Translations under genes and position numbers: made by a program
Part shown: piece after piece, positions 9,343 through 17,626 of the stretch
Position numbering within the stretch: the stretch's first letter is position 1
How the letters are laid out: each line of letters starts with the position of its first letter
The notes under the pieces: generated by a model
Told to the model about the DNA's origin: nothing
Database searches by the model: none
The model's input: only the letters and a program-made list of their open reading frames with translations
Source of the DNA: Waddlia sp964635295
Lineage (GTDB): Bacteria; Chlamydiota; Chlamydiia; Chlamydiales; Waddliaceae
Direction of reading: 5' to 3'
NCBI GenBank assembly: GCA_964635295.1
Contig: CAZWOB010000002.1
Coordinates: forward strand, 49,109 to 113,108
DNA length: 64,000 nt

Positions 9343-9385
9343 GAGGGTGTCTACAAAGTAAATGAAGTTTAGATTGTAGACACCC
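9343..9385. repeat. short hairpin copy of the MITE-like terminal repeat
   Basis: GAGGGTGTCTACAAAG followed by TAAATGAAG matches the left end of the element at 63572 (with one indel and one substitution) and the reverse complement of its right end. Within this copy 9345-9355 and 9375-9385 (GGGTGTCTACA / TGTAGACACCC) form a perfect 11-bp inverted repeat around a 19-base loop. It starts four bases after the 72-bp inverted repeat and ends one base before the nudix stop codon. Best read as an internally deleted copy of the same non-coding element, now possibly acting as a terminator. Confidence 0.75.
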
Positions 9386-9386
9386 A

Positions 9387-9806
9387 CTAAAGCTGGTTGA
9401 GCAGGTTGATCACCTGCCGGCAGATTTTTTTTGACTCGGGAAAGGTGACCTGATCTTCAATGTCATCCGGTTTCAGCCAGATACTGTCACGAAGCTCTTC
9501 ATCCTGGATTTCCAACTCCCCTTCCACTTCAGCAATGAAATACTCGACCCGTTTCTGAACTTTATCTTCTCCCCTATCGAAAAAATAAGACTCGGAAAGG
9601 GTGTCTTCCGGAATGATCAACCGTTTGATCCCAAGGCCGGTTTCTTCTTTGAGCTCCCGTTGCGCTGTATCGATCGGATGCTCTTCCCTATCTGGACGCC
9701 CCTTGGGAAAAGACCAGTGCCCCGCTTGATGCTGGACAAGCAACACCTCAACGGATTCTAAGACACGTCGAAAAGGGATAATTCCATACGAGCGTTCAAG
9801 AGACAA
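9387..9806 (-). CDS. nudix hydrolase, probable (di)nucleoside polyphosphate hydrolase
   Basis: 139 residues carrying a complete nudix box, GRPDREEHPIDTAQRELKEE then TGL (GX5EX7REUXEEXGU), preceded by HWSFPKG as in Ap4A-hydrolase-like members. It hydrolyses a nucleoside diphosphate linked to another moiety; Ap4A is a plausible substrate. The frame is open up to 9890, inside fabF, but the TTG at 9806 is preferred: it follows AAGGAT with seven bases spacing, lies just past the fabF stop, and gives the usual MSLERSYGIIPF start and length. The order rsfS-fabF-nudix is the one I recall for C. trachomatis CT769-CT771. Confidence 0.9.
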   Translation of the reverse strand: MSLERSYGIIPFRRVLESVEVLLVQHQAGHWSFPKGRPDREEHPIDTAQRELKEETGLGIKRLIIPEDTLSESYFFDRGEDKVQKRVEYFIAEVEGELEIQDEELRDSIWLKPDDIEDQVTFPESKKICRQVINLLNQL

Positions 9807-9810
9807 AACA

Positions 9811-11061
9811 CTAATCCTTATACTGGCCCAAAATAATGGAACCGTTATGACCGCCAAACCCGAATGAATTTGAGACTGCAACTTTAACATCCATCTCGTA
9901 GGCTTGAGTAGGCGTTTGAAATCCCAGATCAGGTTCAGGATTTTCCAAGTTTATCGTTGGATGCACTTTCCCTTCCTGAATAGCTTTCGCGACAACAACA
10001 GCCTCGATTCCGGCAGCAGCTCCAAGTCCGTGGCCGATCATAGACTTTGTCGCATTCATCACAACTTTGGATGGATCGGGAATCACCCGTTTCAAAGCGT
10101 TGACCTCTACCATATCCCCAGCAGGAGTTGACGTTGCATGGGCATTGATGTAATTGATGTCTTCCGGCTTCAACCCTGCTTTATCCAGGGCGCTGAACAT
10201 GCACTTCGCAATACCTCTTCCATCAGGCCTCGGCTCAGTCATGTGGTGGGCATCACAAGAAACCCCGTGCCCCAGGTACTCAGCGACGATAGGCGCTCCC
10301 CTTTCCAATGCATGCTCCAACCGCTCGAGCACCAGCACTCCGGCGCCTTCTCCCATGACAAAACCGTCTCTTCCCTTATCCCAAGGTCTGGAAGCTTTTT
10401 CAGGTTCGTCATTTCTTTTTGAAAGAGCCTTGCAAGCGTTGAATCCGGCAATTCCCATTGGTAAAATTGCAGCTTCCACCCCGCCGCAAACCATGACGTC
10501 AGCATCGCCAAGCGCAATGTGGTTAGCGGCAGCAATGATCGAATGGTTCCCTGTCGCACAAGCTGTGGAAATCGAATAGTTGGGCCCCATAAAGCCCAGG
10601 TCCATCGCAAACAGCGCGCCCCCCATATTCGTCAGGATATAGGGAATGAAAAAAGGCGTCACCCGTTTAGGCCCCTGTTTCGACATCGCCTGGACTCCGT
10701 CGACAAAGACGCCCATGCCTCCCATGCCGCTTCCGATCACACTGCCGCACTTCTCCAAATCAACTTTTTTTAAAGTCTCTTCGTTTAGTCCGGCCGACTC
10801 TAAAGCTTTTTTCCCGGCAACCATTGCATACGAGATGCATTTATCCACGCGCCTCGCCTGCTTCTTATCCATGTATTCGCCCGGGTCGAAATCACGGATC
10901 TCACCGGCAAAAGTTGTCCCTAAATCTTCAGTAGAAAACCCTGTGATCGTCGATATTCCGCTCTTTCCAGCCAACAGCTGGTTGTAAAAATGATCCACAT
11001 CATTTCCATGGCAGGAGACGACCCCTAATCCAGTCACTACTATTCTAGTTCGTTCAGTCAT
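9811..11061 (-). CDS. fabF: 3-oxoacyl-[ACP] synthase II
   Basis: 416-residue condensing enzyme that elongates acyl-ACP with malonyl-ACP in type II fatty acid synthesis. The thiolase-fold catalytic triad is intact: Cys168 in STACATGNHS, His308 in NAHATSTPAGD, and His344 in ATKSMIGHGLGAA with Lys339. The C-terminal SFGFGGHNG glycine-rich motif is present and the length is standard. ATG begins four bases past the rsfS stop and the gene runs directly into the nudix gene. Together with the aas-like fusion it shows both de novo and salvage fatty-acid routes in this segment. Confidence 0.98.
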   Translation of the reverse strand: MTERTRIVVTGLGVVSCHGNDVDHFYNQLLAGKSGISTITGFSTEDLGTTFAGEIRDFDPGEYMDKKQARRVDKCISYAMVAGKKALESAGLNEETLKKVDLEKCGSVIGSGMGGMGVFVDGVQAMSKQGPKRVTPFFIPYILTNMGGALFAMDLGFMGPNYSISTACATGNHSIIAAANHIALGDADVMVCGGVEAAILPMGIAGFNACKALSKRNDEPEKASRPWDKGRDGFVMGEGAGVLVLERLEHALERGAPIVAEYLGHGVSCDAHHMTEPRPDGRGIAKCMFSALDKAGLKPEDINYINAHATSTPAGDMVEVNALKRVIPDPSKVVMNATKSMIGHGLGAAAGIEAVVVAKAIQEGKVHPTINLENPEPDLGFQTPTQAYEMDVKVAVSNSFGFGGHNGSIILGQYKD

Positions 11062-11064
11062 GAC

Positions 11065-11430
11065 CTAAGCTTCTTTAATTTGAATGTTTAAATCGACAAT
11101 GTCACCTTCGTGCCAAAGTTCTTCCAACGAATAGTGTTCACGCAGGGAAGGCACAAAAAGATGGACCAATATCTGCCCGCAATCCAGGACGACCCAGTCT
11201 CCCGACTGATCACCGTCCATATGGAAAATATGGCCGCCCATCTCTTTGACTTTGTCTTTGACAGAGTTGGCCAGTGCAGACACGTGCCTTTCCACACTCC
11301 CTTCCGCGATAATAAAATAATCGGTCAAAGAGGACTTTTCCTGGACGTCGATGGCGACGATATTAAAACCTTTTTTATCATAAATTGTTTGAGCGATAGC
11401 TTGCAGCATTTGAATTTCTTTGTTTTCCAT
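11065..11430 (-). CDS. rsfS: ribosomal silencing factor RsfS (YbeB/Iojap)
   Basis: 121 residues matching the Iojap/RsfS family: an N-terminal helix, then the core SSLTDYFIIAEGSVERHVSALAN, GDWVVLDCGQILVHLF and the closing REHYSLEELW. RsfS binds ribosomal protein L14 and blocks subunit joining under starvation. It lies directly downstream of nadD (seven-base gap) and upstream of fabF; nadD-rsfS adjacency is common in bacteria, so the assignment is backed by both sequence and context. Confidence 0.96.
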   Translation of the reverse strand: MENKEIQMLQAIAQTIYDKKGFNIVAIDVQEKSSLTDYFIIAEGSVERHVSALANSVKDKVKEMGGHIFHMDGDQSGDWVVLDCGQILVHLFVPSLREHYSLEELWHEGDIVDLNIQIKEA

Positions 11431-11437
11431 ATTATTA

Positions 11438-12031
11438 CTAACTCAAAGAGTATAAATGATTTTGATAAATAAAGTCTAATACATTTCTTGGAACATAGGA
11501 GGAACAATCCTTTCCGTTCACCAACCGTTCGCGTATTTCCGTACTGGAAATATTAAATGGGCTGGTCGGCGTCCACCCTTTTTCCATCGCCTTGAGGATC
11601 TTTTCATTTCCTTCTTTTGGCGGGTCGCCGCCCAATCGGCTGCCGATGAGCAGCGGGACAAGCTCAACGATCCTTTCCGCATCTTTCCAATGAAAGAAGC
11701 CCGGGGCCGATTCATCGCTGAAAATGAGAAAGAACCGTGAACCCTCAATTTCAAGAAGATTTTCTATCGTATCAATCGTATAGGACGGCCCGTCCCGCCT
11801 GATTTCTTCTTGGTAGATCTCAAATCCTGGTTCATCCTTCAAGGCAAGGCGGAGCATTTCCAGACGGTTTTCCACACTTTGCGGCGGCGTATCCAATTTG
11901 AAAGGGCTGATGCGTGCGGGAGAGAACCACACCTCGTCCAGATGTTTCTTCTCTTTGAGCTCCCTTGCCATTCTCAAGTGACCGAAATGGACGGGGTCGA
12001 ACGATCCTCCAAAAAAACCTATACGCTTCAT
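11438..12031 (-). CDS. nadD: nicotinate-nucleotide adenylyltransferase
   Basis: About 197 residues. Transfers AMP from ATP to nicotinate mononucleotide in NAD synthesis. The nucleotidyltransferase motif GGSFDPVHFGHL lies at residues 7-18 and the second signature ISSTEIRERL near the C-terminus. The ATG at 12031 is chosen rather than the upstream ATG at 12088 because it places the MKRIGFFGGSFDP start where the family has it and lies one base past the glnN stop. With nadC at 31.8 kb, two steps of the de novo/salvage NAD route are encoded in this window. Confidence 0.95.
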   Translation of the reverse strand: MKRIGFFGGSFDPVHFGHLRMARELKEKKHLDEVWFSPARISPFKLDTPPQSVENRLEMLRLALKDEPGFEIYQEEIRRDGPSYTIDTIENLLEIEGSRFFLIFSDESAPGFFHWKDAERIVELVPLLIGSRLGGDPPKEGNEKILKAMEKGWTPTSPFNISSTEIRERLVNGKDCSSYVPRNVLDFIYQNHLYSLS

Positions 12032-12032
12032 A

Positions 12033-14222
12033 TCAGACAAGGAAAAGCAGCTCCCGATATTTTGGAAGTGGCCATTGGCTGTCATCAACTATATTTTCGA
12101 TGCCATCGACAATCTTGCGAAACGCCGCCATTTCAGGTAACACCTGTTTACAATAAGCCTCTGCCTTCTTAATTCCATTTAACGACTCAGCTTTTTCCCG
12201 CACTTTTGCAAGCTTGCTCTTTTGCTCCAGTCCTTTTTCAATAAGCGCATTCAGATCGAGAAGATGCTGTTCCTGATTCTTTAACGCCGACTTTTTTGCA
12301 AAATGGGAAACGTTATGGATCGTCTCAGCAATAAGCTTGGACTGTTTCAAGGCTGCAGGCAGAATTTGGGTTGTAAACATATCGATCATCAAGTTTGCCT
12401 CGATATTGACCGTCAATCCGTAGTTCTCAGCCATGATCTCGTATCGGCTTTTCAGTTCTTGAGCAGTCAGGACCCCGTCGAAAGCGTCTATTGTGGACTT
12501 TGCGGTGAGCGATTTGAAAGCGTCTATTGACTTTTCGAGATTGGGAAGCCCTCTTTTTTTCGCTTCTTTGGCCCATGCGGACGAGTAATTGTCGCCTGAA
12601 AAACGGATCGGTTTGGAATCTCTCAAGAAATTGCGGACAACAGGGATCACAACTTCGATCAGCTCTTCGCGGTTTTTCGGCTTTTTGCCTCCAAGCTTCT
12701 GATCGATGGCATCGACCATGCCGTTTAAACTTGTCGCAACGATTGCGTTGAGAACTGTGACGGAGCTTGCGGGATTTTGCGATGAACCGACAGCCCGAAA
12801 TTCAAATTTATTACCTGTAAAGGCAAAAGGCGATGTGCGATTGCGGTCGGTATTGTCTTTTCTTAGATCCGGCAACTCTTTAATTCCAAGATCATACTTG
12901 TGCTTTCCCGATTTACTCTTGTGCACCCCATGCTTTTCGATATTATCCAGAAGCGCTTCGAGAGCCTCTCCCAAATACACCGAGATGATTGCAGGAGGCG
13001 CTTCATGACCGCCCAGACGATGGTCATTACTTGCAGAGCCGATGGATGCGCGCAGAAGAGAAGCGTGTTGATGAACAGCGTGTAAAATCGCGGCCAACAA
13101 CACAAGAAAATGCAAACTGTTTTCAGGAGTCTCTGTAGGATCAAGTAAGTTAATCCCTGTATTCGTGGCAATCGACCAATTGCAGTGTTTCCCGGAACCG
13201 TTGAGCTCTTCAAAAGGTTTTTCATGCAGGAGTACGGACAATTGATGTCGGATGGCGATTTTTCTCATTAATTCCATCAACTGGATATTGTGATCGATCG
13301 CCATTGACGCGCGCTCGACCACCGGAGCAACCTCGTGCTGGGCCGGCGCCACCTCATTATGGCGGGTCTTGACAGGGATCCCCAGATGAAGGGCGGTCCT
13401 CTCAAAATCGTGCATAAAACAGAGGATCCTCTCTTTTACGGACCCAAAATAGTGGTCTTGAAGTTCTTGGCCTTTAGGCGAAGGCGCGCCAAATACGGTT
13501 CGGCCGGCAAGAACAAGGTCGGGCCTTAGATTGCGCAGCGATTGGTCGATCACAAAGTACTCTTGCTCAAGACCAATCGTTGTGAACACCCTCTCAGCGT
13601 CAATCCCTGTCAACTTCAATAATCTGAGGCAGGCGTCGGACAATTTTTTTTCAGACCTCAATACGGGAATTTTGCTGTCCAACACATCACCGGTCCATGA
13701 AAAAAAGACAGATGGAATTGTCAACGTGATCCCATCCCCGCCTTTCCAGACAAAAACTGGAGAAGAGGGGTCCCATCCCGTGTACCCGCGCGCTTCATAA
13801 GTGCTGCGCAATCCTCCGGAAGGAAATGAAGAAGCGTCCGGCTCCCCTTGAATCAACTGTTTCCCTGTGAACTGCTCGATCATTCGGTCGGGTGATTCCC
13901 ACTCGATGAAAGCATCATGTTTTTCTGCGGAAGCTCCTGTCAACGGCTGAAACCAATGGGTAAAGTGGGTGGCGCCCAGGCTGATCGCCCACTCTTTCAT
14001 GGCAACTGCAATGGGATCGGCGAATTCTTCGCGGATTTTCTCTTTCCCTTCCATTGCGTCGATCACGTTTTGATAAATTTCTCTGGGAAGCATTTTCTGC
14101 ATGACGCTTCTCGTGAACACATACATGCCAAACTGGTCTGACGCCCGTCCTGTCGCATGAGCTCTTCTTAGCTCACTGTCATTGTGTGCCGCAACTGCTT
14201 CTATCGCGCGAAATCTTTCCAT
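12033..14222 (-). CDS. glnN: glutamine synthetase type III
   Basis: 729 residues, the large GSIII form (type I is about 450). It makes glutamine from glutamate, ammonia and ATP. The GSIII-specific N-terminus (FGMYVFTRSVMQKMLP), the central THWFQPLTGASAEKHD, VARHNEVAPAQHE-like segment (TRHNEVAPAQHEVAPV), the NWSIATNTGINLLDP and HRLGGHEAPPAI segments are all recognisable. An excellent ribosome site (AAAGGAG) precedes the ATG. It heads a run glnN-nadD-rsfS-fabF-nudix with gaps of a few bases. About 100 bases of AT-rich sequence separate it from the HAD gene upstream. Confidence 0.96.
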   Translation of the reverse strand: MERFRAIEAVAAHNDSELRRAHATGRASDQFGMYVFTRSVMQKMLPREIYQNVIDAMEGKEKIREEFADPIAVAMKEWAISLGATHFTHWFQPLTGASAEKHDAFIEWESPDRMIEQFTGKQLIQGEPDASSFPSGGLRSTYEARGYTGWDPSSPVFVWKGGDGITLTIPSVFFSWTGDVLDSKIPVLRSEKKLSDACLRLLKLTGIDAERVFTTIGLEQEYFVIDQSLRNLRPDLVLAGRTVFGAPSPKGQELQDHYFGSVKERILCFMHDFERTALHLGIPVKTRHNEVAPAQHEVAPVVERASMAIDHNIQLMELMRKIAIRHQLSVLLHEKPFEELNGSGKHCNWSIATNTGINLLDPTETPENSLHFLVLLAAILHAVHQHASLLRASIGSASNDHRLGGHEAPPAIISVYLGEALEALLDNIEKHGVHKSKSGKHKYDLGIKELPDLRKDNTDRNRTSPFAFTGNKFEFRAVGSSQNPASSVTVLNAIVATSLNGMVDAIDQKLGGKKPKNREELIEVVIPVVRNFLRDSKPIRFSGDNYSSAWAKEAKKRGLPNLEKSIDAFKSLTAKSTIDAFDGVLTAQELKSRYEIMAENYGLTVNIEANLMIDMFTTQILPAALKQSKLIAETIHNVSHFAKKSALKNQEQHLLDLNALIEKGLEQKSKLAKVREKAESLNGIKKAEAYCKQVLPEMAAFRKIVDGIENIVDDSQWPLPKYRELLFLV

Positions 14223-14322
14223 CCTGATTTTCTCCTTTAATAATGTGCGTATTATTGCTTATATAGGAAAAAATATCCAAAGAGATGAAATATATTAATA
14301 ATGAACACTGAATATCAGTATT

Positions 14323-15003
14323 TTAGATTACTTCCCAGCCAAACTTTTTCGACGTACGCAGGAGCTTTCGGTCCGGATTGACCGCGACGGGACAACCCAC
14401 TGCCTTTAGGAACGGAAGGTCATGGATGCTATCGGAAAATCCGGCCACATCCGATGGGTCATAACCAAGTTTTTTCACATATTCAGCTTTTTCACATCCT
14501 TGAACAGAGACGGCAATCCCTCCTATCACCCCGCTGGAATTCAGCTCGTAGCGCGTTGCCAAAAAATTCCCGACATTCCATCTTGCCGCGATCGCTTTGA
14601 CAAGAAAATCAGGGGAACTGGAAAGAATGGCGACAAACTTCCCCTCTTGCTGAACCCGGCGCAAAATAGACATCACCGGTTCGTTCTGCATGGAAAAAAG
14701 ATGTGTATCAAGAAACGATTTTGCAAGATTATTTATCTCTTTGATCGATCTTCCCTTGAAAAAAGTCCGCATCGTCAGTCGATGCAGGGACTGAATCGAG
14801 ATCCCGCCCAATAGATGGATACCGTAGCAACCGAAAAGATAGAGCATCTTGAAAAAAGGCAGGATTTTTTGCCGGTAGAGATACCAGCCGAATTTGAAAC
14901 TGGTATTTGCATGCAGCAGCGTGTGGTCCAGATCGAATAGAAATGCTCTACAGTTTAGATAACTGTTCTTCAATTGATTTAATGTCGTTTGAGATTTTTT
15001 CAA
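14323..15003 (-). CDS. HAD-superfamily phosphatase (SerB-like, IB family)
   Basis: 226 residues with HAD motif I FLFDLDHTLL (nucleophile Asp and general acid Asp two residues on), motif II in ILSSSPDFLV and motif III/IV with a conserved Lys and GFSDSIHDLPFL. The helical cap (about residues 35-110) contains a hydrophobic stretch LPFFKMLYLFGCYGIHLLGG, so the enzyme may sit at the membrane. HAD-IB hydrolases act on small phosphomonoesters such as phosphoserine or lysophosphatidate; the substrate is unclear. The ATG overlaps the preceding gene by 56 bases; a TTG at 14976 would shorten the overlap and still keep motif I. Confidence 0.85.
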   Translation of the reverse strand: MKKSQTTLNQLKNSYLNCRAFLFDLDHTLLHANTSFKFGWYLYRQKILPFFKMLYLFGCYGIHLLGGISIQSLHRLTMRTFFKGRSIKEINNLAKSFLDTHLFSMQNEPVMSILRRVQQEGKFVAILSSSPDFLVKAIAARWNVGNFLATRYELNSSGVIGGIAVSVQGCEKAEYVKKLGYDPSDVAGFSDSIHDLPFLKAVGCPVAVNPDRKLLRTSKKFGWEVI

Positions 15004-16510
15004 GGCGCTCTTTCTCTATCGTCAGTTGTTGATTATAGTACAGCGACTGCTCAAAATCCAGGCCGGACGAGCCGCACGCTTTCCGATATTCTTCAAGCTT
15101 ATCTTTTACGACGTTACGCCTTTCTTGTTTGAACTGCAAACGTTTTTGAAGAACGTCCTTGAGTTCAGAAGGATCTTTAGGGAGGACCTCTTCACTCTCT
15201 TTCTTTTCGACTGCCGCGTCCTCGAGATGAACAATAGACCGGAGCCTCTCCTCTTTCTCGTTAGCGGTAAGTTGAAGTTCATCAATTGCTGTCTTCAAGG
15301 ATTCGATGGATTCCCAGAGGACATCCCCTTTCATTTCTGAATAGTCGCGGTTAAGCTCGCTAATCTTCTCTTCCACTTGATGGATGGAAGATTGCCGTTG
15401 CTCCTCTTTTTCCAGTTGGATCTGACGCCGCTTTTTCTCCTCTTCTTTTTGGAGATCGATCAAAGGCTGTTTGGCTTCTGTCAATTCAGAGCGCAATTGT
15501 TTGACTTCATCGCGGCCAAGCTCGGCTTCCTTCATCGCTTTTTGGATTTCATCCAGTTTCTTCTTTGCTTCGGATACGGAAAACCCTTCAGCGGAATACT
15601 CGTCTTTATAATTCGAGATCTTTTCACTGATCTCTTGTGCGTTTTTCTGGAACGTCTCTTTCTTTGCGTCGTATTCTTTTTTCCGCTGTTTATCGATCTC
15701 TTTGATCTTTTCCCAGCAATCGCTGAGCTTTTTACGCGTTTCGGAAAAAGATTTGCCGTTCAAGCTCAGCATCTTCGCAGCTGCCTGCAGCGCTTTGATC
15801 TCCTCGCGGTAGACGTGAGGAGAGCGGTCTGAGGAAAGCTGGCCGAACCGTTGGCCGACGTAGAGGTCGATATCGCCTGCAAACTGGTTGCTGAGCTCTT
15901 CGATCAGTTCTTTCCGTTTTGGAAACACCTGGTTGCCAAGTTCGGACAATCTTTCGAAGAATCGGTTTTTCTTCCTGATCCTCATTTTTGTGCTGACAAC
16001 TTCTTTGCGCAAGGCATTGATGCGTGACGCGTAGGCATTCAGGAAGTTGATCTCTTTTTGAAGTCCGAGATACAGGTCGCGGTTCGCTTTTAAAGGAGGA
16101 AAAAGTTGGGGAAAATCGGTCAGTTCAGCTTCTTCCACATGCGTTTCGAGGTCGCGCATTTCATTTTCGATCGCCTCGATCGCCTTTTCAATCTGCTCCA
16201 AAGCAAAAGAAGACTCTTCTTCGAAATGTTCTTTTAACGATCTCGCTTGCTGGGTGAGTTCCCGATATCTTTGCCAGTAGCCTGAACGCACCGGAGGAGG
16301 AATATCCTCTTTGAACAATGCGAGACAGCTTTCTCTGGCATTCCAAAACGTCTTGAAATCAGGTTGTCCTTTTTGAGAAATGGAGTATTCCATCAGTTCG
16401 ATGGTTTTTTTAAGCTTGTCAGCGGGATTTTTCATCTCGCTGATCTCATCGCTTAGATGTTCCAAATCGTTTGAGGAGTGTAATGTTTCATTTGAAGAAG
16501 ACTTATCCAT
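14948..16510 (-). CDS. long coiled-coil protein of unknown function
   Basis: 520 residues, highly charged (Glu/Lys/Arg-rich), with heptad-like repeats nearly throughout and no signal peptide or membrane segment. There are helical blocks of about 70-90 residues separated by short breaks such as PPPVRSGYWQRYREL and FPKRKELIEELSNQFAGDIDLYVGQRF, giving a vague resemblance to DUF349-type repeats. Chlamydiaceae carry a large hypothetical gene at the equivalent place (CT768 by my recollection), so this is probably a phylum-conserved gene. A structural or scaffold role is a guess. The start ATG has a weak ribosome site. Confidence 0.8.
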   Translation of the reverse strand: MDKSSSNETLHSSNDLEHLSDEISEMKNPADKLKKTIELMEYSISQKGQPDFKTFWNARESCLALFKEDIPPPVRSGYWQRYRELTQQARSLKEHFEEESSFALEQIEKAIEAIENEMRDLETHVEEAELTDFPQLFPPLKANRDLYLGLQKEINFLNAYASRINALRKEVVSTKMRIRKKNRFFERLSELGNQVFPKRKELIEELSNQFAGDIDLYVGQRFGQLSSDRSPHVYREEIKALQAAAKMLSLNGKSFSETRKKLSDCWEKIKEIDKQRKKEYDAKKETFQKNAQEISEKISNYKDEYSAEGFSVSEAKKKLDEIQKAMKEAELGRDEVKQLRSELTEAKQPLIDLQKEEEKKRRQIQLEKEEQRQSSIHQVEEKISELNRDYSEMKGDVLWESIESLKTAIDELQLTANEKEERLRSIVHLEDAAVEKKESEEVLPKDPSELKDVLQKRLQFKQERRNVVKDKLEEYRKACGSSGLDFEQSLYYNQQLTIEKERLEKISNDIKSIEEQLSKL

Positions 16511-16637
16511 AGCTCTACTAATTTCTTTGACTGCAGTTGTTGTAAAATTCTATGCAATTCAGAGATAATTGTATAGAGATTATCTTCAAAATTCGGGAAT
16601 TTAGATATGGATGAAGCAGTTCTACTCAAATGAGCTC

Positions 16638-17486
16638 TTATTGTCTTGCCGCTTTTGTCAAAGAACCATCACTATCACCTTCTGTGCCTTTAACAAGAAC
16701 CACATATGTGGACAGATCTCCGGCGTCCTCATGATTTTTTGGAAATGTCACTCTTGTTTTACTTCCCTGTTCATGGCCTTTATTGTTGGAAGCGCAATTG
16801 TCCAACACAAGGGTGATCTGACCATCTTTTTCTTCCATTGATCGAGGGATTCCTGCAAAGACAGTTCCTCGAGCTTCACTATGGCGAGATTGCACGATTA
16901 CAACGTATTGAAAATTCGTAAATCGTCCAGCTGCATCCGGATCTAACAGCCATTCATCTTTCCTTTCTTTCCGAACCGGATTTCCATCGGTGTCCCTGAG
17001 TACCTCTCCATTTTCATCCCGTTTATAATCAGGGAGAGTATGTGTCGTAAAACCTCGAGTTAAGGATCTGATCTTTGTAAGTTTGGAATGCACAGTATCT
17101 ACCGTAATGCTTCCAATATCATGAGCTGTTTCAAGATCAACATATTTTGCCAATTCTTGATGGGCCGAATCCAATCCATCAGTCCCCTTCGTTTTTACTT
17201 CATGACTTTTCAAAGCCTTATCAAATGCCCTTTGAATAGAAGGATGATGTTTTTTCGATGTCACCTTGTTTTTTAATCTCTGAAAAAAATGTTTCACAGA
17301 CGACCCCGACACCGATGGACTTGACACCGAAGGAAGTTCCCGATTATTGGCCAATATCGTTTGAGCTGCCTGAAGAACATCTCGTTCTTTTATTTCTCCC
17401 TGATCCAACATACGGTCAAGCCTATCAAAGTTTTGCGCGACAATTAAGTCCTGAATCTCACGATTTCCAATATGCGATGCCATCAT
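16638..17486 (-). CDS. unknown 282-residue protein
   Basis: No family recognised. An N-terminal helical segment (REIQDLIVAQNFDRLDRMLDQ) is followed by a Ser/Pro-rich linker (about 50-65: LPSVSSPSVSGSS), a basic helical region (KHFFQRLKNKVTSKKHH), and a C-terminal half of alternating strands including FTNFQYVVIVQSRHSEARG and STYVVLVKGTEGD. The modular look and serine-rich linker are of the kind seen in chlamydial secreted proteins, but there is no decisive signal. GGGAG lies before tandem ATG codons (ATGATG). A good -10 hexamer lies upstream. Confidence 0.65.
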   Translation of the reverse strand: MMASHIGNREIQDLIVAQNFDRLDRMLDQGEIKERDVLQAAQTILANNRELPSVSSPSVSGSSVKHFFQRLKNKVTSKKHHPSIQRAFDKALKSHEVKTKGTDGLDSAHQELAKYVDLETAHDIGSITVDTVHSKLTKIRSLTRGFTTHTLPDYKRDENGEVLRDTDGNPVRKERKDEWLLDPDAAGRFTNFQYVVIVQSRHSEARGTVFAGIPRSMEEKDGQITLVLDNCASNNKGHEQGSKTRVTFPKNHEDAGDLSTYVVLVKGTEGDSDGSLTKAARQ

Positions 17487-17530
17487 TTACTCCCTATTTA
17501 AAAAAATTATATTAACCTTATCTTTATTTG

Positions 17531-17536
17531 ATTATA
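17531..17536 (-). promoter_or_regulatory. putative -10 hexamer of the gene at 16638-17486
   Basis: On the minus strand this reads TATAAT, 45 bases before the ATG, in an extremely AT-rich leader. No good -35 is present at 17 bases (only a T-run), so this is a weak call. Confidence 0.35.
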
Positions 17537-17568
17537 TCATAATATTTTTTTTTAAAAAATTATTTTTA

Positions 17569-17608
17569 ACTGTAAAGAATAGACAAAGATATAAACTGAA
17601 TTTACAGT
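17569..17608 (-). terminator. possible terminator downstream of miaA
   Basis: Arms ACTGTAAA (17569-17576) and TTTACAGT (17601-17608) are exact reverse complements around a 24-base loop, and on the minus strand an A/T tract follows. The long loop and short AT-rich stem make this a low-confidence terminator 19 bases past the miaA stop. Confidence 0.3.
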
Positions 17609-17626
17609 CTTTTTAATGAAATCGAT

